DNA of 64,000 nt, taken from NCBI GenBank assembly GCA_964423615.1, contig CAYRFQ010000005.1, forward strand, positions 62,001 through 126,000, read 5' to 3'. This stretch comes from CAYRFQ01 sp964423615. Lineage in GTDB: Bacteria; Planctomycetota; Planctomycetia; Gemmatales; Gemmataceae. A model generated the notes under the pieces. It ran no database searches. It saw only the letters and a list, made by a program, of their open reading frames with translations, and was not told the origin of the DNA. The translations under genes were made by a program, and so were the position numbers. This document shows positions 18,803 through 28,391 of the stretch, in pieces (the first letter of the stretch is position 1; each line of letters starts with the position of its first letter).

Positions 18803-18935
18803 GCGTGAGGCTCACGCGGAGTTTTGTCTGGACAAAACTCTGGTTGACCAGAGAACAACGTGCGCATCGTCGTTGCGTTTTCAAGGTAAAAACCAATTCG
18901 TAAAAGCTCTACGAATCAGGAGCTATTCTCTCCTG
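18803..18935. promoter_or_regulatory. Chain of five perfect hairpins between convergent genes
   Basis: GCGTGAGGCTCACGC (18803-18817), GAGTTTTGTC/GACAAAACTC (18819-18840), CTCTGGTTGACCAGAG (18838-18853), ATTCGTA/TACGAAT (18896-18916) and CAGGAG/CTCCTG (18917-18935). The second and third share three bases, so they exclude each other. It may be a terminator array or a structured RNA. Confidence 0.5.
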
Positions 18936-18965
18936 GTTCGTTATTCTTCTCCCATCCGCCCGGAC

Positions 18966-19331
18966 TCATTCCTCGACGATCTCAAAGACATAACCGTTGT
19001 GATCCTGGAAGAAAAAACGTTCGAACGGAGTCTCGCGGTGGGGCGTGATCAGTTCCACTCCTGCTTCGTTTAACCGCTTTTTCAGGGCATCCAACTCGTT
19101 TTTCGGGTAAGTGAGGGCAATGTGCCTTCCATACTCACCCTCGAACGGTGATGGCTCAAAGTCCGGCAATTCCAACAGGTGAATTTCCTGCCCAGGACCA
19201 ATTTCTAACCAAGCCGCTGGGTACGGTATGTTGTTGGGACGTTCAATGATCTTGCATCCCAACGTCTTCGCCAGAAACTCACGTGTCTTGGGCAACTCGC
19301 GCGTCGCCAGTGTGAAGTGCGCAAACTTCAT
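18966..19331 (-). CDS. VOC-family (glyoxalase/bleomycin-resistance fold) protein
   Basis: 121 residues in two beta-alpha-beta-beta-beta modules: MKFAHFTLATRELPKTREFL at the N-terminus, EIHLLELPDFEPSP in the middle, and the closing HNGYVFEIVEE with a metal-binding Glu. His5, His51-region and the terminal Glu could coordinate a divalent metal. It could be a lyase, isomerase or dioxygenase of small metabolites; the substrate cannot be told. GAGG lies about 10 nt upstream. It stands alone between the hairpin chain and the large secreted protein. Confidence 0.8.
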   Translation of the reverse strand: MKFAHFTLATRELPKTREFLAKTLGCKIIERPNNIPYPAAWLEIGPGQEIHLLELPDFEPSPFEGEYGRHIALTYPKNELDALKKRLNEAGVELITPHRETPFERFFFQDHNGYVFEIVEE

Positions 19332-19401
19332 GGTATGTCTGCCTCAATATCGATGGCCAGAGCAAGTGTCCTGTCGTACTGAGGGCCCGTTCACCCGAAG
19401 G

Positions 19402-22400
19402 TCACTCGAACAACACGCTCGGATCGTCATAGACTAACCCATCGAGTTCCGCCACAAGCTCGCCTGCTTTGATATCTTCCGTGCCGTTCCAGAGATATAT
19501 TTTGCCAGTTGGTAACATCGCATACCATAGTCCGTTGCGATCCCTGAACCATTTCTCGTCTTCGCCATACCAGTTTCGGTAGTACAGCCCAGCATGCTGG
19601 AACCCTGGTTCTACTTTTAGTTCGTCGATCTTCGTCAGCGTTGCCGCCGAGAAAGTCGCCTGAGCTTGGAACAATACTTCAGGGTCATCGTAGACCAGAG
19701 GATCGACCTGGGCAATCACTTCGCTCGTTTCAAAACTCACACGATCCCACTTTCGAATCGTCCCGTCGGAAGTAATGAAAAACCAATCCTTTGCACGGTT
19801 CTGGAACCAAAGCTCTTCCTGGTTTAGGTGGTCCTGATGATACTGGACGTGGAATCGGAAGCCGAAGTTTCTTTGCAACACTTGCAACTGAGCCAGTGCG
19901 TTTGCTGGGAGTTCCTTGACCGCATTGAACAACTTATCCGGTTCGTCATAGACAGCGGCGGCCACTTTGGCAATGACCTCGCTAGTCTGGATGGACTTCC
20001 CATTCCACTTTCGAATCTTGCCATCGGGAGTGATGATGAACCATTCGTCATTTCGATCTTGGAACCAACGTTCACGGTATCCATAGTGGTTTTCATAGAA
20101 GGAATTGTGGAACCGGAATCCGTGGAGACGACGGAGTTCGGCTAATCCCGACTTGATCTTACTCGCCAACTTGATCGGAGCGTTGAACAAAAGACTCGGT
20201 AGACGGTAGACGATAGGGTTGAGGTCGCCCACTTTCGAACTGGCCTGTAAATCACCATTTTCGTATCGATACAAACTCCCATCGGGCGTTATGGCAAACC
20301 ACCGACCATCTCGATCCTTGATCCATTTCTCTTGCATCCCCTGCGAGTTAATGTAATACGAAGAAGTCCGTTGGAACCCGTACAACATTTGGAAGTAAGC
20401 AGTCGGGGCGCCCGACGCAAGGTCTCCATCGGCTTCCAGAAGTAACTCGGGCCTCTCATAAATGAGTTGCGGGAGGTACAGTAACCGAGGGCTCGTGTCC
20501 AAACTCGAACCGTCCCAGCGTATCAGACTACCGTCGGGCGTCAGCACAAACCATCGGTCCTTGGAATCCTGAAACCACTTCTCCCGCTTGCCGTGGATGT
20601 TGAACTGAAAATCGGTCGTCGTTTTGAATTGGAACGTCCCCTCGATCAAAGCAAGCTGGAATTCCACTTCAGCCGACAACACCGTGCTTGACGTTACGAA
20701 CAAAAGTTTAGGGTCCTGGTAAAACATGCTGTTCGTCAATCGACCTCGGGCCACCGTGTTCGTTTGGTCCCCACCTTTCCATTGATGGATCGTTCCGTCA
20801 AACGTGATAAAGAAATCACGCCCGTGTCGGTCGACAAACCACCTTTCCTGGCGCCGGAAGATGTTAAACGAATAATCCTCCCTCGCCTTTTTGAACCCAA
20901 AGACTTCACGGTACGCCTCCAGCAAACTCACCTTCGAGATATCTGTATCGAAGAGGATGTTGAGATCGTGGTAAACTAGGGGCGAGACCGTAGCGATACG
21001 TACGTTATTTTCCAGCCTTCCTTCGATCCATTCGTAGATGCCGCCATCGGGAGTGATCGCAAACCAATTACCATACTGGTCCTGGAACCACTTCTCTTGC
21101 ATTTTTGCCGCGTTGAAGAACTCTTGCGATGCGGCCCGAAACTGATAAACCGCCTGAAGGTGTGGCACGAGTGTGCTTTGGGTGGCCGCATCACGCTCGA
21201 AGAGCGCATCGAGCTTCAACGTGTAAAAATTGGTCGCGTCATTATACCCAGACACTTTCAGATAATAGACGCCAGCATCGAGTCCCTCGAGGGAGATGAT
21301 TTCGTTGTCCGTCGTCGAGTCTGCTTCGAGCACTTCGGTCAACGTGCCGTCGGCTTCCAGGAGGTACAAGACAGCGTCGAGGTCTCCTTGGATTTGGTCA
21401 AACCCTAGGAAAATCCTGTCGGACTTTGTAGCCTGACCCGCCAACTCGAAACGGAACCAATCCACGTCTCCAGAGTGATGTGTGGACAGCCCGAGGGCAG
21501 CACCGGAGTTCGGATTGTGGGTCGAAACGCTGCCCAGGTCGACCGCCTCTTCCCATGTGTCATTGCCCGGCGTCTCGTAAGCGTCAGGTTCCAAAGTGGC
21601 GATTCCCGTTCCTTCACCGAGTCGCTCCACCAACCCAAAACTCGGCGACATACGAAATTCGATCCACTGATTTCCTTCGTCGAGTTGAAACGTATATCGT
21701 CCGACTTCACGACCGCCATAAGTAGCCTTGACAGTCACCTCCGTTCCCAACGGAATGCCGCCCGGCCCGACTCCGAAGGCTTTTGTGAAGTCCCCATGAG
21801 GCCCGAGGACGAGTTCACCGCCATCCGACATCTCTACCCCACCCGACGTATAAGGTCCAATGGACCACTTGAGATTCCCCTTGAGCCCCTCGCCCGGATC
21901 GTAAAAGCCATTGTTGTTATTGTCTTGATAGATCAACCCAGAGGCATACGACGTGTCCTCATGCCACGCAAGTCGCTGAGTCGAGAGCATTTGGGAATTG
22001 TCGTTGTAAAAGTTGTAATCGACACCGATGGCATTGAAGATCCCGACACCACTATCGCCGACGAGGGGATCCTCGGTGGCTAAATTATGGAGATGCCCCC
22101 ACGGGTGATTCAAATCGACGTTGTCGGCTTCGAGCATATATGCGACGGTGTCGAAATAGACAGTCCGCGTCTTGTATTCGAACGTTGAGAGTTCTCCGGT
22201 GTCGTAGGCGTTTTGGAGGTGTGTTCCAACTTCACCGGAAGCAATGTTTTCGGCTCGGGCGATGTTTTCGTACCAAGTATCATACGGAGCATTACCACCA
22301 TACGTGAGCCACGAAATGGGGCTTCTCGCCGGATCATCTCCAGGAGCAAAACTGGTGTGCGTCAGTTGGCCGTGGGCGTGCATCCAGTCGTTATGGGATT

Positions 22401-22809
22401 CCGCCGCCTCATGGAGGTCCAACACCATGGCCAAGCCACGTGTCGAAGGCAATTCTTGCATGACGCTCAAGAACGAGGTTCCTTCGGTTCCATTGAACCC
22501 ACTTTGCCAATCGCCCTGTTCTTCGGCTTGATCGATGAAGGCCCGCAGGTCCTGCCAAACCGGATCGTCCCCTCGCATCCCGTGGTTCGAGACGTACGAA
22601 CTATCGTGGTAGAGTTGGCGGAGTTCTTCGGCAAAGCCCGTCGGGTTTTCCCGCATCTCGTTAATCAGGGCCACCGCATAGACCTCGTATTGACTCCAGC
22701 TAGGCGTAACCCGTGACTCCAACTCCTCGAGTCGCAGAACTTCGCGTTTCGGCTTTTGCCCTTGAGCGTTTTCATCTCGAGTCAATTGAGACCGCAGCCA
22801 TTTCCACAT
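19402..22809 (-). CDS. Large secreted CAP-PPC protein with seven copies of an unnamed WF-DG repeat
   Basis: 1135 residues. The N-terminus (REVLRLEELESRVTPSW) is the basic-LEELExRxTPS type found on planctomycete surface proteins. Residues about 38-290 resemble a CAP/SCP domain (LINEMRENPTGFAEELRQLY, AAESHNDWMHAHGQLTHTSF). NNNNGFYDPGEG at about 293 looks calcium-binding. A PPC domain follows at about 414-540 (GDVDWFRFEL, GLDAGVYYLKVSG). From about 545 to the end there are seven repeats of about 85 residues, each with a core like EKWFQDxxGxWFxITPDGxI and a closing LVYDDPxVLF. GGAGGG lies about 9 nt before the ATG. The role is probably extracellular or surface adhesion; the repeats are not recognised. 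Confidence 0.85.
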   Translation of the reverse strand: MWKWLRSQLTRDENAQGQKPKREVLRLEELESRVTPSWSQYEVYAVALINEMRENPTGFAEELRQLYHDSSYVSNHGMRGDDPVWQDLRAFIDQAEEQGDWQSGFNGTEGTSFLSVMQELPSTRGLAMVLDLHEAAESHNDWMHAHGQLTHTSFAPGDDPARSPISWLTYGGNAPYDTWYENIARAENIASGEVGTHLQNAYDTGELSTFEYKTRTVYFDTVAYMLEADNVDLNHPWGHLHNLATEDPLVGDSGVGIFNAIGVDYNFYNDNSQMLSTQRLAWHEDTSYASGLIYQDNNNNGFYDPGEGLKGNLKWSIGPYTSGGVEMSDGGELVLGPHGDFTKAFGVGPGGIPLGTEVTVKATYGGREVGRYTFQLDEGNQWIEFRMSPSFGLVERLGEGTGIATLEPDAYETPGNDTWEEAVDLGSVSTHNPNSGAALGLSTHHSGDVDWFRFELAGQATKSDRIFLGFDQIQGDLDAVLYLLEADGTLTEVLEADSTTDNEIISLEGLDAGVYYLKVSGYNDATNFYTLKLDALFERDAATQSTLVPHLQAVYQFRAASQEFFNAAKMQEKWFQDQYGNWFAITPDGGIYEWIEGRLENNVRIATVSPLVYHDLNILFDTDISKVSLLEAYREVFGFKKAREDYSFNIFRRQERWFVDRHGRDFFITFDGTIHQWKGGDQTNTVARGRLTNSMFYQDPKLLFVTSSTVLSAEVEFQLALIEGTFQFKTTTDFQFNIHGKREKWFQDSKDRWFVLTPDGSLIRWDGSSLDTSPRLLYLPQLIYERPELLLEADGDLASGAPTAYFQMLYGFQRTSSYYINSQGMQEKWIKDRDGRWFAITPDGSLYRYENGDLQASSKVGDLNPIVYRLPSLLFNAPIKLASKIKSGLAELRRLHGFRFHNSFYENHYGYRERWFQDRNDEWFIITPDGKIRKWNGKSIQTSEVIAKVAAAVYDEPDKLFNAVKELPANALAQLQVLQRNFGFRFHVQYHQDHLNQEELWFQNRAKDWFFITSDGTIRKWDRVSFETSEVIAQVDPLVYDDPEVLFQAQATFSAATLTKIDELKVEPGFQHAGLYYRNWYGEDEKWFRDRNGLWYAMLPTGKIYLWNGTEDIKAGELVAELDGLVYDDPSVLFE

Positions 22810-23421
22810 GGACTCTACCCTCCAGACGCGCCGCTCGCCGACTAACCCACGAAGGGTGATCGAACTGGTGGCATCGTGAATCAGAAATCGGAAATGTAGT
22901 TGTAAAAATGGTCGAAACCGCCGAGGTTCGCGCGCCTTTCTATCCCACCATTGGTGTCGGAAGACGAATCCTCAACGGATCTTATGTTCTTGGAAATGTA
23001 GAAATTCAGACGGTTCCCCAAACCGCGCCGAAACTCATAGCAAAAATCGAAGCGGAAAACAAGATCAGGGCAAGACCGAGTACTGCTCTCGATATTGGCA
23101 ACAGTAGCATGCACACCCCGTCGTGCCGTCAACCTCTTGTTTGGCAACGCCACGACGGAGCGTCGCTGCTACAGCGGAGCAGAGAGACGGCAGCACCGAA
23201 CGTGCCTGCGTACTATTTACAAAAAACTGTCCAGGAAAATTGTCCAGGAAAACAGATCAGAAATGTCAGCCTTCGTAGAACTCCGCTTTCGGCCAAGATT
23301 CAAAACAAACCAACGCAGTCACCAATAGACGAAAGTGCGCAGTCCATCAACAAAACCCACGACCACCCAAGGTTCGTAATTGCTGTGTCCAACTTTGGAA
23401 GAGTAACGTTTTGTGTCGATG
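22810..23421. other. 612-bp stretch without a convincing gene
   Basis: Both strands hold frames of 80-90 codons, but none has a ribosome binding site or protein-like content. A short direct duplication (TGTCCAGGAAAA twice) lies near 23229-23250. It may hold the promoter of the CAP protein at its left side. Confidence 0.4.
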
Positions 23422-24492
23422 TCACTTTGGAGGTGCCGTCGATTGTTTTTTGTCCGGAGACTTCTTTTCTGGCCGTTTCCGTCGATACGGTTTCTTCTGT
23501 TGGTAGAGTTGGAGCCTGGCCTTGGCTTCCACCGCCCATTCCTTGTCAGACTTTGCAAGCTCCAGGGCTTTTTGCTGCCACTCGACTGCCTTGTCGAACT
23601 GCCCCACTTGGGCGTAGGCCGCTGCAAGCGTATCGATGTATTTGGGTTGGTTCCACTTGGTTTGTTTACACAGCGCAAGAGCACTTGGCACGGCTTGCTT
23701 GGCGTCTTGATCCTGCAAGGTGGGAGAGGAGGCCAACATGCGTAAGAGTCGATTTTGCGTAGCCATTGATTTCATTCGTCTTTGGAGTTGTTTGCGAAGG
23801 TCGAAAGCTTGCCCGTGAACTTTCGAATTGGGATGGTTCTCCACGACATGGTTGTAATCTTGGATGGCTTCTTCGAACTTGCCTATCTTGGAATACGAAT
23901 CAGCACGCGCGACGTAGAACCAAGGCTCCGTCGGATAATTGTGATAGATCTTCTTCACCCGTGGAAGTCCTGCGATCGCAGAGGAATAGTTCCGAATGGC
24001 TCTTGGGTGGTCCCCCTGCAAAGCGAACACTCGACCACGATCGTACAGAAGTCCCTCGTACTCGCCGAGGTGGAAGCTAAAAGGATTGCGAACAAGCAAC
24101 TTCAATGCCTGGTCATACTCGTCGAGGGCTTCGTCGTAGTCCCCTTTACTGGCATAAGCGTTCCCTCGCAATTGATAAGGTTCGTGAAATTCGGAGTGGC
24201 GTTTGATGATCTCGTCACAAAGCTCGATGACCTGGTCATATTTTTCGTCGTGGAGAGCAGTTCGAGCAGCCTTGAATTGAGGTAGTTTCTTCACATCAAC
24301 CACCGGCGGTGGGGAAGACAAAGGTGGCGAAGCCGCGGGCGAATTCGTTGGTCGGGGTGGTCGTGGTCCTCGCCAACGCGGAACTGCAACCCAGGTGTAA
24401 ACGATCACAATGACCACAGTAGCGATCAAAATCGTCACGATGCCTTGAGTCGCGCTGAGTTTTGGGTTCAAACGAAACCTCCCATTTTGCAA
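23422..24492 (-). CDS. Membrane-anchored tetratricopeptide (TPR) protein
   Basis: 356 residues. One membrane span (IVTILIATVVIVIVYTWVAV, about 18-37), then a Pro/Ser-rich linker and four to five TPR units, for example RGNAYASKGDYDEALDEYDQ, RADSYSKIGKFEEAIQDYN and LAAAYAQVGQFDKAVEWQQK. The tail is Lys/Arg-rich. It should act as a protein-binding scaffold outside the membrane. The next gene on the same strand lies only about 70 nt upstream, so they may be co-transcribed. Confidence 0.82.
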   Translation of the reverse strand: MQNGRFRLNPKLSATQGIVTILIATVVIVIVYTWVAVPRWRGPRPPRPTNSPAASPPLSSPPPVVDVKKLPQFKAARTALHDEKYDQVIELCDEIIKRHSEFHEPYQLRGNAYASKGDYDEALDEYDQALKLLVRNPFSFHLGEYEGLLYDRGRVFALQGDHPRAIRNYSSAIAGLPRVKKIYHNYPTEPWFYVARADSYSKIGKFEEAIQDYNHVVENHPNSKVHGQAFDLRKQLQRRMKSMATQNRLLRMLASSPTLQDQDAKQAVPSALALCKQTKWNQPKYIDTLAAAYAQVGQFDKAVEWQQKALELAKSDKEWAVEAKARLQLYQQKKPYRRKRPEKKSPDKKQSTAPPK

Positions 24493-24564
24493 AAATCACC
24501 GTTCGAGGTTCTTCCATGATCACTGCCCAACGAGATGAATTCGAACCCTCCTCGCATGAATCGT

Positions 24565-25428
24565 TCACTCGGGGCTGAGATATCCTGCGAGCCACGCTCC
24601 CCGAAAGACACCGATCAGCACCGGCGTGGCTACGGACACCGTCCATAGAATGCGTTTCGACCATCCCTCGAACTTGGCGAACGGACCTTCCGCGAACACA
24701 AGTAAGACGAGTGGTCCGGCTCCGATCAAGAGGTAACAATCCAAAGGTACGACTGGTGTCACCTGTCCGACGTAGCTCAGATACAGCATTCCAACAATAC
24801 TGCTGGCGACCATCGGGATCGTGTTGGCCAACCAGGACTCCTCTCGAAACGCACTGATCGCCAGACCCACACCGAGTAAAGCTCCAGCCATGGAAACGTT
24901 GACCTCGGCGTACTTGGCGCTCCCAGCAAGGAACGCGATAAGCGTCACACCAAACGACGTCGCCCCCAAAATCCCTGGCAGCAAACCACCCTGACTCTTC
25001 CTGGCGAGTGACACCAGTGGGCCACCAAGTAGCAATACGCCACCCGCGAGACAGCCAATGTGGATATGTCGGATAGGCTCAATCGCAGGGTACAAAGGAA
25101 TGAGTAACAAAGTCAGCAGCGACATCGCCATCAGATGCCAGGAGCTTCGCTCTTCTGATTGTGGCTTCTCCAGGAATCCTGCCAGTCCGCTCGTGAGCAA
25201 TTGGTACGGTAGCCACATCCAACTCTCGCGTCGTTTCGGGTCGGGGAACCACTCGGCAAAAGGTAAAATCGTGTAAACGATGGCGAACACCAACGCGACA
25301 AGGAGAGGGACCAAACGCACCATGGTCAACGGGCCGCCAAAACGTCGGACCACATAACACACCAAAGCCGTGACGAGTAAGACCGACACCAATACAAGTG
25401 CCAGTCGCACAAGAGGATCCATGATCAT
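24565..25428 (-). CDS. Polytopic membrane protein of unknown function
   Basis: About 287 residues from ATG 25428 (or 25422). The frame can start at 25524, but then it would overlap the YceI gene and add a hydrophilic stretch. Eight to ten hydrophobic segments (LALVLVSVLLVTALVCYVV, LVPLLVALVFAIVYTILPF and others) cover nearly the whole protein. No family motif is recognised. It follows the YceI lipoprotein on the same strand, with 85 nt between them. Confidence 0.7.
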   Translation of the reverse strand: MIMDPLVRLALVLVSVLLVTALVCYVVRRFGGPLTMVRLVPLLVALVFAIVYTILPFAEWFPDPKRRESWMWLPYQLLTSGLAGFLEKPQSEERSSWHLMAMSLLTLLLIPLYPAIEPIRHIHIGCLAGGVLLLGGPLVSLARKSQGGLLPGILGATSFGVTLIAFLAGSAKYAEVNVSMAGALLGVGLAISAFREESWLANTIPMVASSIVGMLYLSYVGQVTPVVPLDCYLLIGAGPLVLLVFAEGPFAKFEGWSKRILWTVSVATPVLIGVFRGAWLAGYLSPE

Positions 25429-25513
25429 TTCCGAAGTGAAAGAACTGAGAGGATAGCGGGACAAGATCGTCTGACCTTGCCCGCTCGAGACAACATAACG
25501 GGAATCGATTCGC

Positions 25514-26140
25514 TTACAAGCCAACCATGACTTTCACAGTCACTTCGTTGTCAACCTTGCTCTCATCGTACTTCATGCCAAAGTTCGTACGATCAATCGT
25601 GAACTCACTTTCCAGCTTCAACTCCTTCTCCTCTTCCTTGGTCGTGACCGTAGCTGGGAACGTGATCTCTTTCGTTTCGCCGTGGAGCGTCAGCTTTCCA
25701 GTGACCTTGTATTGGCCAGCGTCCTCGTCTTCGGTCTCAATCTTGGTCGATTCGAACTTGGCTTCGGGGAACTTTTTGACATCGAAAAAGTCATTTGACT
25801 GCAAATGGGTAGTGAGTTTCTTGTCGTCTGAGTACAACGATTCGGTCATGATATTCACCATGATCGACTTGAGAGCTTTCTTTTCCATGTCGTACTCGAT
25901 CTCACCATTGATGTCACCGAAACCGCCGTCGTGTTTCTTCGCCTTCTTTTCCTTCGTACCGACGAACTCGACTTTGGTGTTCGTGCTGGTGAGAGCCACT
26001 TTGCCGTCTTCCAATTTCGCTGGCTCGTTTTTCTTCTTGGCTTGTTCTTTCCCATCCTTTGAATCTTTGGTTTGGGCGCCTCCACAGCCGACCAAACCAA
26101 CGACGAGAGTAATCATCATCAAAAAACTTAAAATGCGCAC
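25514..26140 (-). CDS. YceI-family lipoprotein (GTG start)
   Basis: 208 residues. GTG 26140 is chosen as start because AAGGAG sits 7 nt upstream and a lipoprotein signal (LSFLMMITLVVGLVGCGG, lipobox LVGC) follows. The mature part has a Lys/Glu-rich linker and the YceI lipocalin-like fold: SYTNTKVEFVGTK-like start, LTTHLQSNDFFDVKKFPEAKF, KLTLHGETKEITFPA and TIDRTNFGMKYD. YceI proteins bind amphiphilic isoprenoid-like ligands in the periplasm. The exact ligand is unknown. Confidence 0.88.
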   Translation of the reverse strand: MRILSFLMMITLVVGLVGCGGAQTKDSKDGKEQAKKKNEPAKLEDGKVALTSTNTKVEFVGTKEKKAKKHDGGFGDINGEIEYDMEKKALKSIMVNIMTESLYSDDKKLTTHLQSNDFFDVKKFPEAKFESTKIETEDEDAGQYKVTGKLTLHGETKEITFPATVTTKEEEKELKLESEFTIDRTNFGMKYDESKVDNEVTVKVMVGL

Positions 26141-26625
26141 GTTCGACTCCTTGCCGAAAATAGATGTCAACTCTTTGGACTGTCGCTCTGGGCACGAAAT
26201 GTATGGTGGTGCCGCAGCGGAGGTCCGAAAATATCTCAATTTTTTGCAATCCTATGAATAGACGATGATCCCGGCGAGTTAATCGAAGGAAAAGTCAAGT
26301 CGCGTCTCAATGGTTTGGTCGCAACCACCTACCAATCATGGCTCGTTTCCCTGTCGCAGTCTTGAGGTAGCGCAAAGCTGGCATAGCTCAACACAACCTC
26401 GAAGCAGACGATCGGGTCCACCCGACGTACAATGACATTCATGAGTTGCATCCCCCGAAGAACACAGTGAGCGTCAGGTGGGTACTCTTGTCCTGAGGCG
26501 CCCCCTTTCAAAAAGAAAACGCCAGCCCCCTGGACAAACCAAAAGACTTACTCTCAATCGTATATTCCTCCATCCCAAATCACCATCCGCCCGATGACTC
26601 CTTCTAACAACGCAAGAGGCACGTC
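26141..26625. other. Divergent intergenic region
   Basis: 485 bp between the YceI gene and the hydrolase gene. Short frames exist but none with a ribosome binding site. It must hold promoters for both directions. Confidence 0.4.
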
Positions 26626-27408
26626 ATGCTCGTAAATGTTCTGGGAACCAATATCTTCTACGAAGTCGTTGGCGAAGGGTTGCCGGTGGTCTTCTTCCAC
26701 GGGCTCGGCAGCACGTCGAACGTGTGGCACGCACAGCGCCTCGGACTTTCCAAATTCTTCCGGATAATCACAGTCGATTTGCCCGGTTCGGGACGGTCCG
26801 ACAAGCACGAGCGGGATTATTCGATGGACCGCTGGACCGAGCAAGTCCTCGGATTCGCAGACGCCCTCAAGCTCGACAAGTTTGTACTCGTAGGCCATTC
26901 GATGACGACTGTTTTGGCCCAGCAGTTTGCCGGTACCCACCCCGATCGATTGCAAGGCTTGGTGTTGTGTGGTCCACTCGTCGAACTCGGAGCAGAAGCG
27001 AAGGAAAACTTCAACAAACGAGCTGAGGGTGTGCAAAAGGAAGGGATGATTGCCGTAGCCGATGCCGTCGTTGGCGGTGCGTTATCCGCCGCGACAAGAG
27101 AAGCCAATCCAGCCCTGACAGGTATGGTCCGCGAGATGCTGCTTTCCAACGACACGGCTTGTTATGCTGGTCATTGTCTCGCCCTTCGCGATGGGTCAGC
27201 CAAGCCGTTCCAGGCGAAGATAACTTGTCCAACCCTGATCCTTGTCGGCGATCAGGATTTCGTGACTCCCTTGGCCAATTGCCAAGAGATCACCCAAGCA
27301 GTTTCCGACGCCCACATCAAAGTCATCCCCGCTACCGCCCACAACACCATGATGGAACGTCCGGAATACTTTAACGCTACAATGATCGAATTCTTGATGA
27401 ACTTGTAA
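26626..27408 (+). CDS. Alpha/beta hydrolase
   Basis: 260 residues with a complete catalytic set: oxyanion region FFHGLGSTSNVW, nucleophile elbow GHSMTT, acid in VGDQDFVTP and His in ATAHNTMMERP. The architecture resembles 3-oxoadipate enol-lactonase and esterase-like hydrolases, but the substrate cannot be assigned. It has no signal peptide and is cytoplasmic. The SRPBCC gene starts 11 nt after its stop, so the two form an operon. Confidence 0.88.
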   Translation: MLVNVLGTNIFYEVVGEGLPVVFFHGLGSTSNVWHAQRLGLSKFFRIITVDLPGSGRSDKHERDYSMDRWTEQVLGFADALKLDKFVLVGHSMTTVLAQQFAGTHPDRLQGLVLCGPLVELGAEAKENFNKRAEGVQKEGMIAVADAVVGGALSAATREANPALTGMVREMLLSNDTACYAGHCLALRDGSAKPFQAKITCPTLILVGDQDFVTPLANCQEITQAVSDAHIKVIPATAHNTMMERPEYFNATMIEFLMNL

Positions 27409-27418
27409 GTGACGGTCC

Positions 27419-27877
27419 ATGAAACGCCGCGAACTACAAACCTCCGTGTGGATTCCCCAACCGGTCGATGAGGTGTTCGCTTTTTTCTCCGACGCCTTCA
27501 ACCTCGACCGAATTACGCCACCCTGGTTACACTTTGCCGTTCTCACGGAATCCCCCATCCCAATGAAACCGGGGCAGTTGATCGATTATCGGTTACGTTG
27601 GCGGTGGATTCCGATGAAATGGCGAACCGAGATCGTCGCGTGGGAACCGCCTCGATTCTTCATCGATCAGCAAATCCACGGGCCTTACCGGTTGTGGCAT
27701 CACGAACACACGTTCGTGCAGGAAAACGGCGGAACGCGGATGATGGATAAGGTGACCTATGCAGTTCCAGGCTGGATTTTCGAGCCGTTCCTGAACAAGT
27801 TCCTCGTGAGGCCGGATGTGGAGCGGATTTTTCTATACCGAGAGGATCGGATCCAACAGATTTTCAGCGACAGGTAG
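27419..27877 (+). CDS. SRPBCC-family (START-like) protein
   Basis: 152 residues. QTSVWIPQPVDEVFAFFSD at the N-terminus, PGQLIDYRLRWRWIPMKWRT and FIDQQIHGPYRLWHHEHTF follow the pattern of polyketide-cyclase/SRPBCC ligand-binding proteins. The fold has a deep hydrophobic pocket. It is coupled to the hydrolase gene, so both may handle the same hydrophobic substrate. Confidence 0.85.
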   Translation: MKRRELQTSVWIPQPVDEVFAFFSDAFNLDRITPPWLHFAVLTESPIPMKPGQLIDYRLRWRWIPMKWRTEIVAWEPPRFFIDQQIHGPYRLWHHEHTFVQENGGTRMMDKVTYAVPGWIFEPFLNKFLVRPDVERIFLYREDRIQQIFSDR

Positions 27878-27985
27878 GTCTCGCCAAGGGATGGAAGTGG
27901 ACCGAGATGAACCACCGATCATGTAATTGCCTGACATTCAGCTCTTCTACGTATTTGGGGTAATCGGTGGTTCAATCCTTGTCCC

Positions 27986-28372
27986 TCAACTGTTTTCCGA
28001 CGCAATTTGTTTCTCGTATTCCTCAGCCGACATCAGGTGGTCGAGGTTTTGGCCTTCCTCAATCTTGATTTTGATCATCCATCCCTCACCATAAGGATCA
28101 TTGGTAACTGCGGACGGATCTTTCGTCAGCTGCTCATGGATCTCCATGACTTCTCCGTCGACAGGCGAGTAGAGTTCGCTCACGGCCTTCACGGATTCTA
28201 TTTCACCAAAGCTGTCACCGTTGAAAACGTTGTCGCCAACGTCCGGCAAGTCGATGTAGACGACGTCAGTCAATTGCTCAACAGCGAACTGGGTGATGCC
28301 GACGGTACAGACGTCGCTTTCCAGGTGAGCCCATTCGTGGGACTTGCTGTAACGAAGCGATTTCGGGTCCAT
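27986..28372 (-). CDS. gcvH: Glycine cleavage system H protein
   Basis: 128 residues from ATG 28372, with GGAG 8 nt upstream; a longer frame would overlap gcvT. SHEWAHLESDVCTVGIT and GEIESVKAVSELYSPVDGEV are diagnostic, and Lys62 in ESVKAVS carries lipoate. The protein shuttles the aminomethyl group between GcvP, GcvT and the L protein. It follows gcvT by 19 nt in the same operon. gcvP is not in the window. Confidence 0.96.
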   Translation of the reverse strand: MDPKSLRYSKSHEWAHLESDVCTVGITQFAVEQLTDVVYIDLPDVGDNVFNGDSFGEIESVKAVSELYSPVDGEVMEIHEQLTKDPSAVTNDPYGEGWMIKIKIEEGQNLDHLMSAEEYEKQIASENS

Positions 28373-28391
28373 GAGTTTCTCCAAAGAGATT

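Noticed and set aside
22908..23762. Plus-strand open frame of 284 codons
   Set aside because: It overlaps the TPR gene on the other strand, has no ribosome binding site and an unlikely composition.
25527..26261. Plus-strand open frame of 244 codons opposite the YceI gene
   Set aside because: It mirrors the codon bias of the YceI gene, which has a lipobox and a good ribosome binding site.
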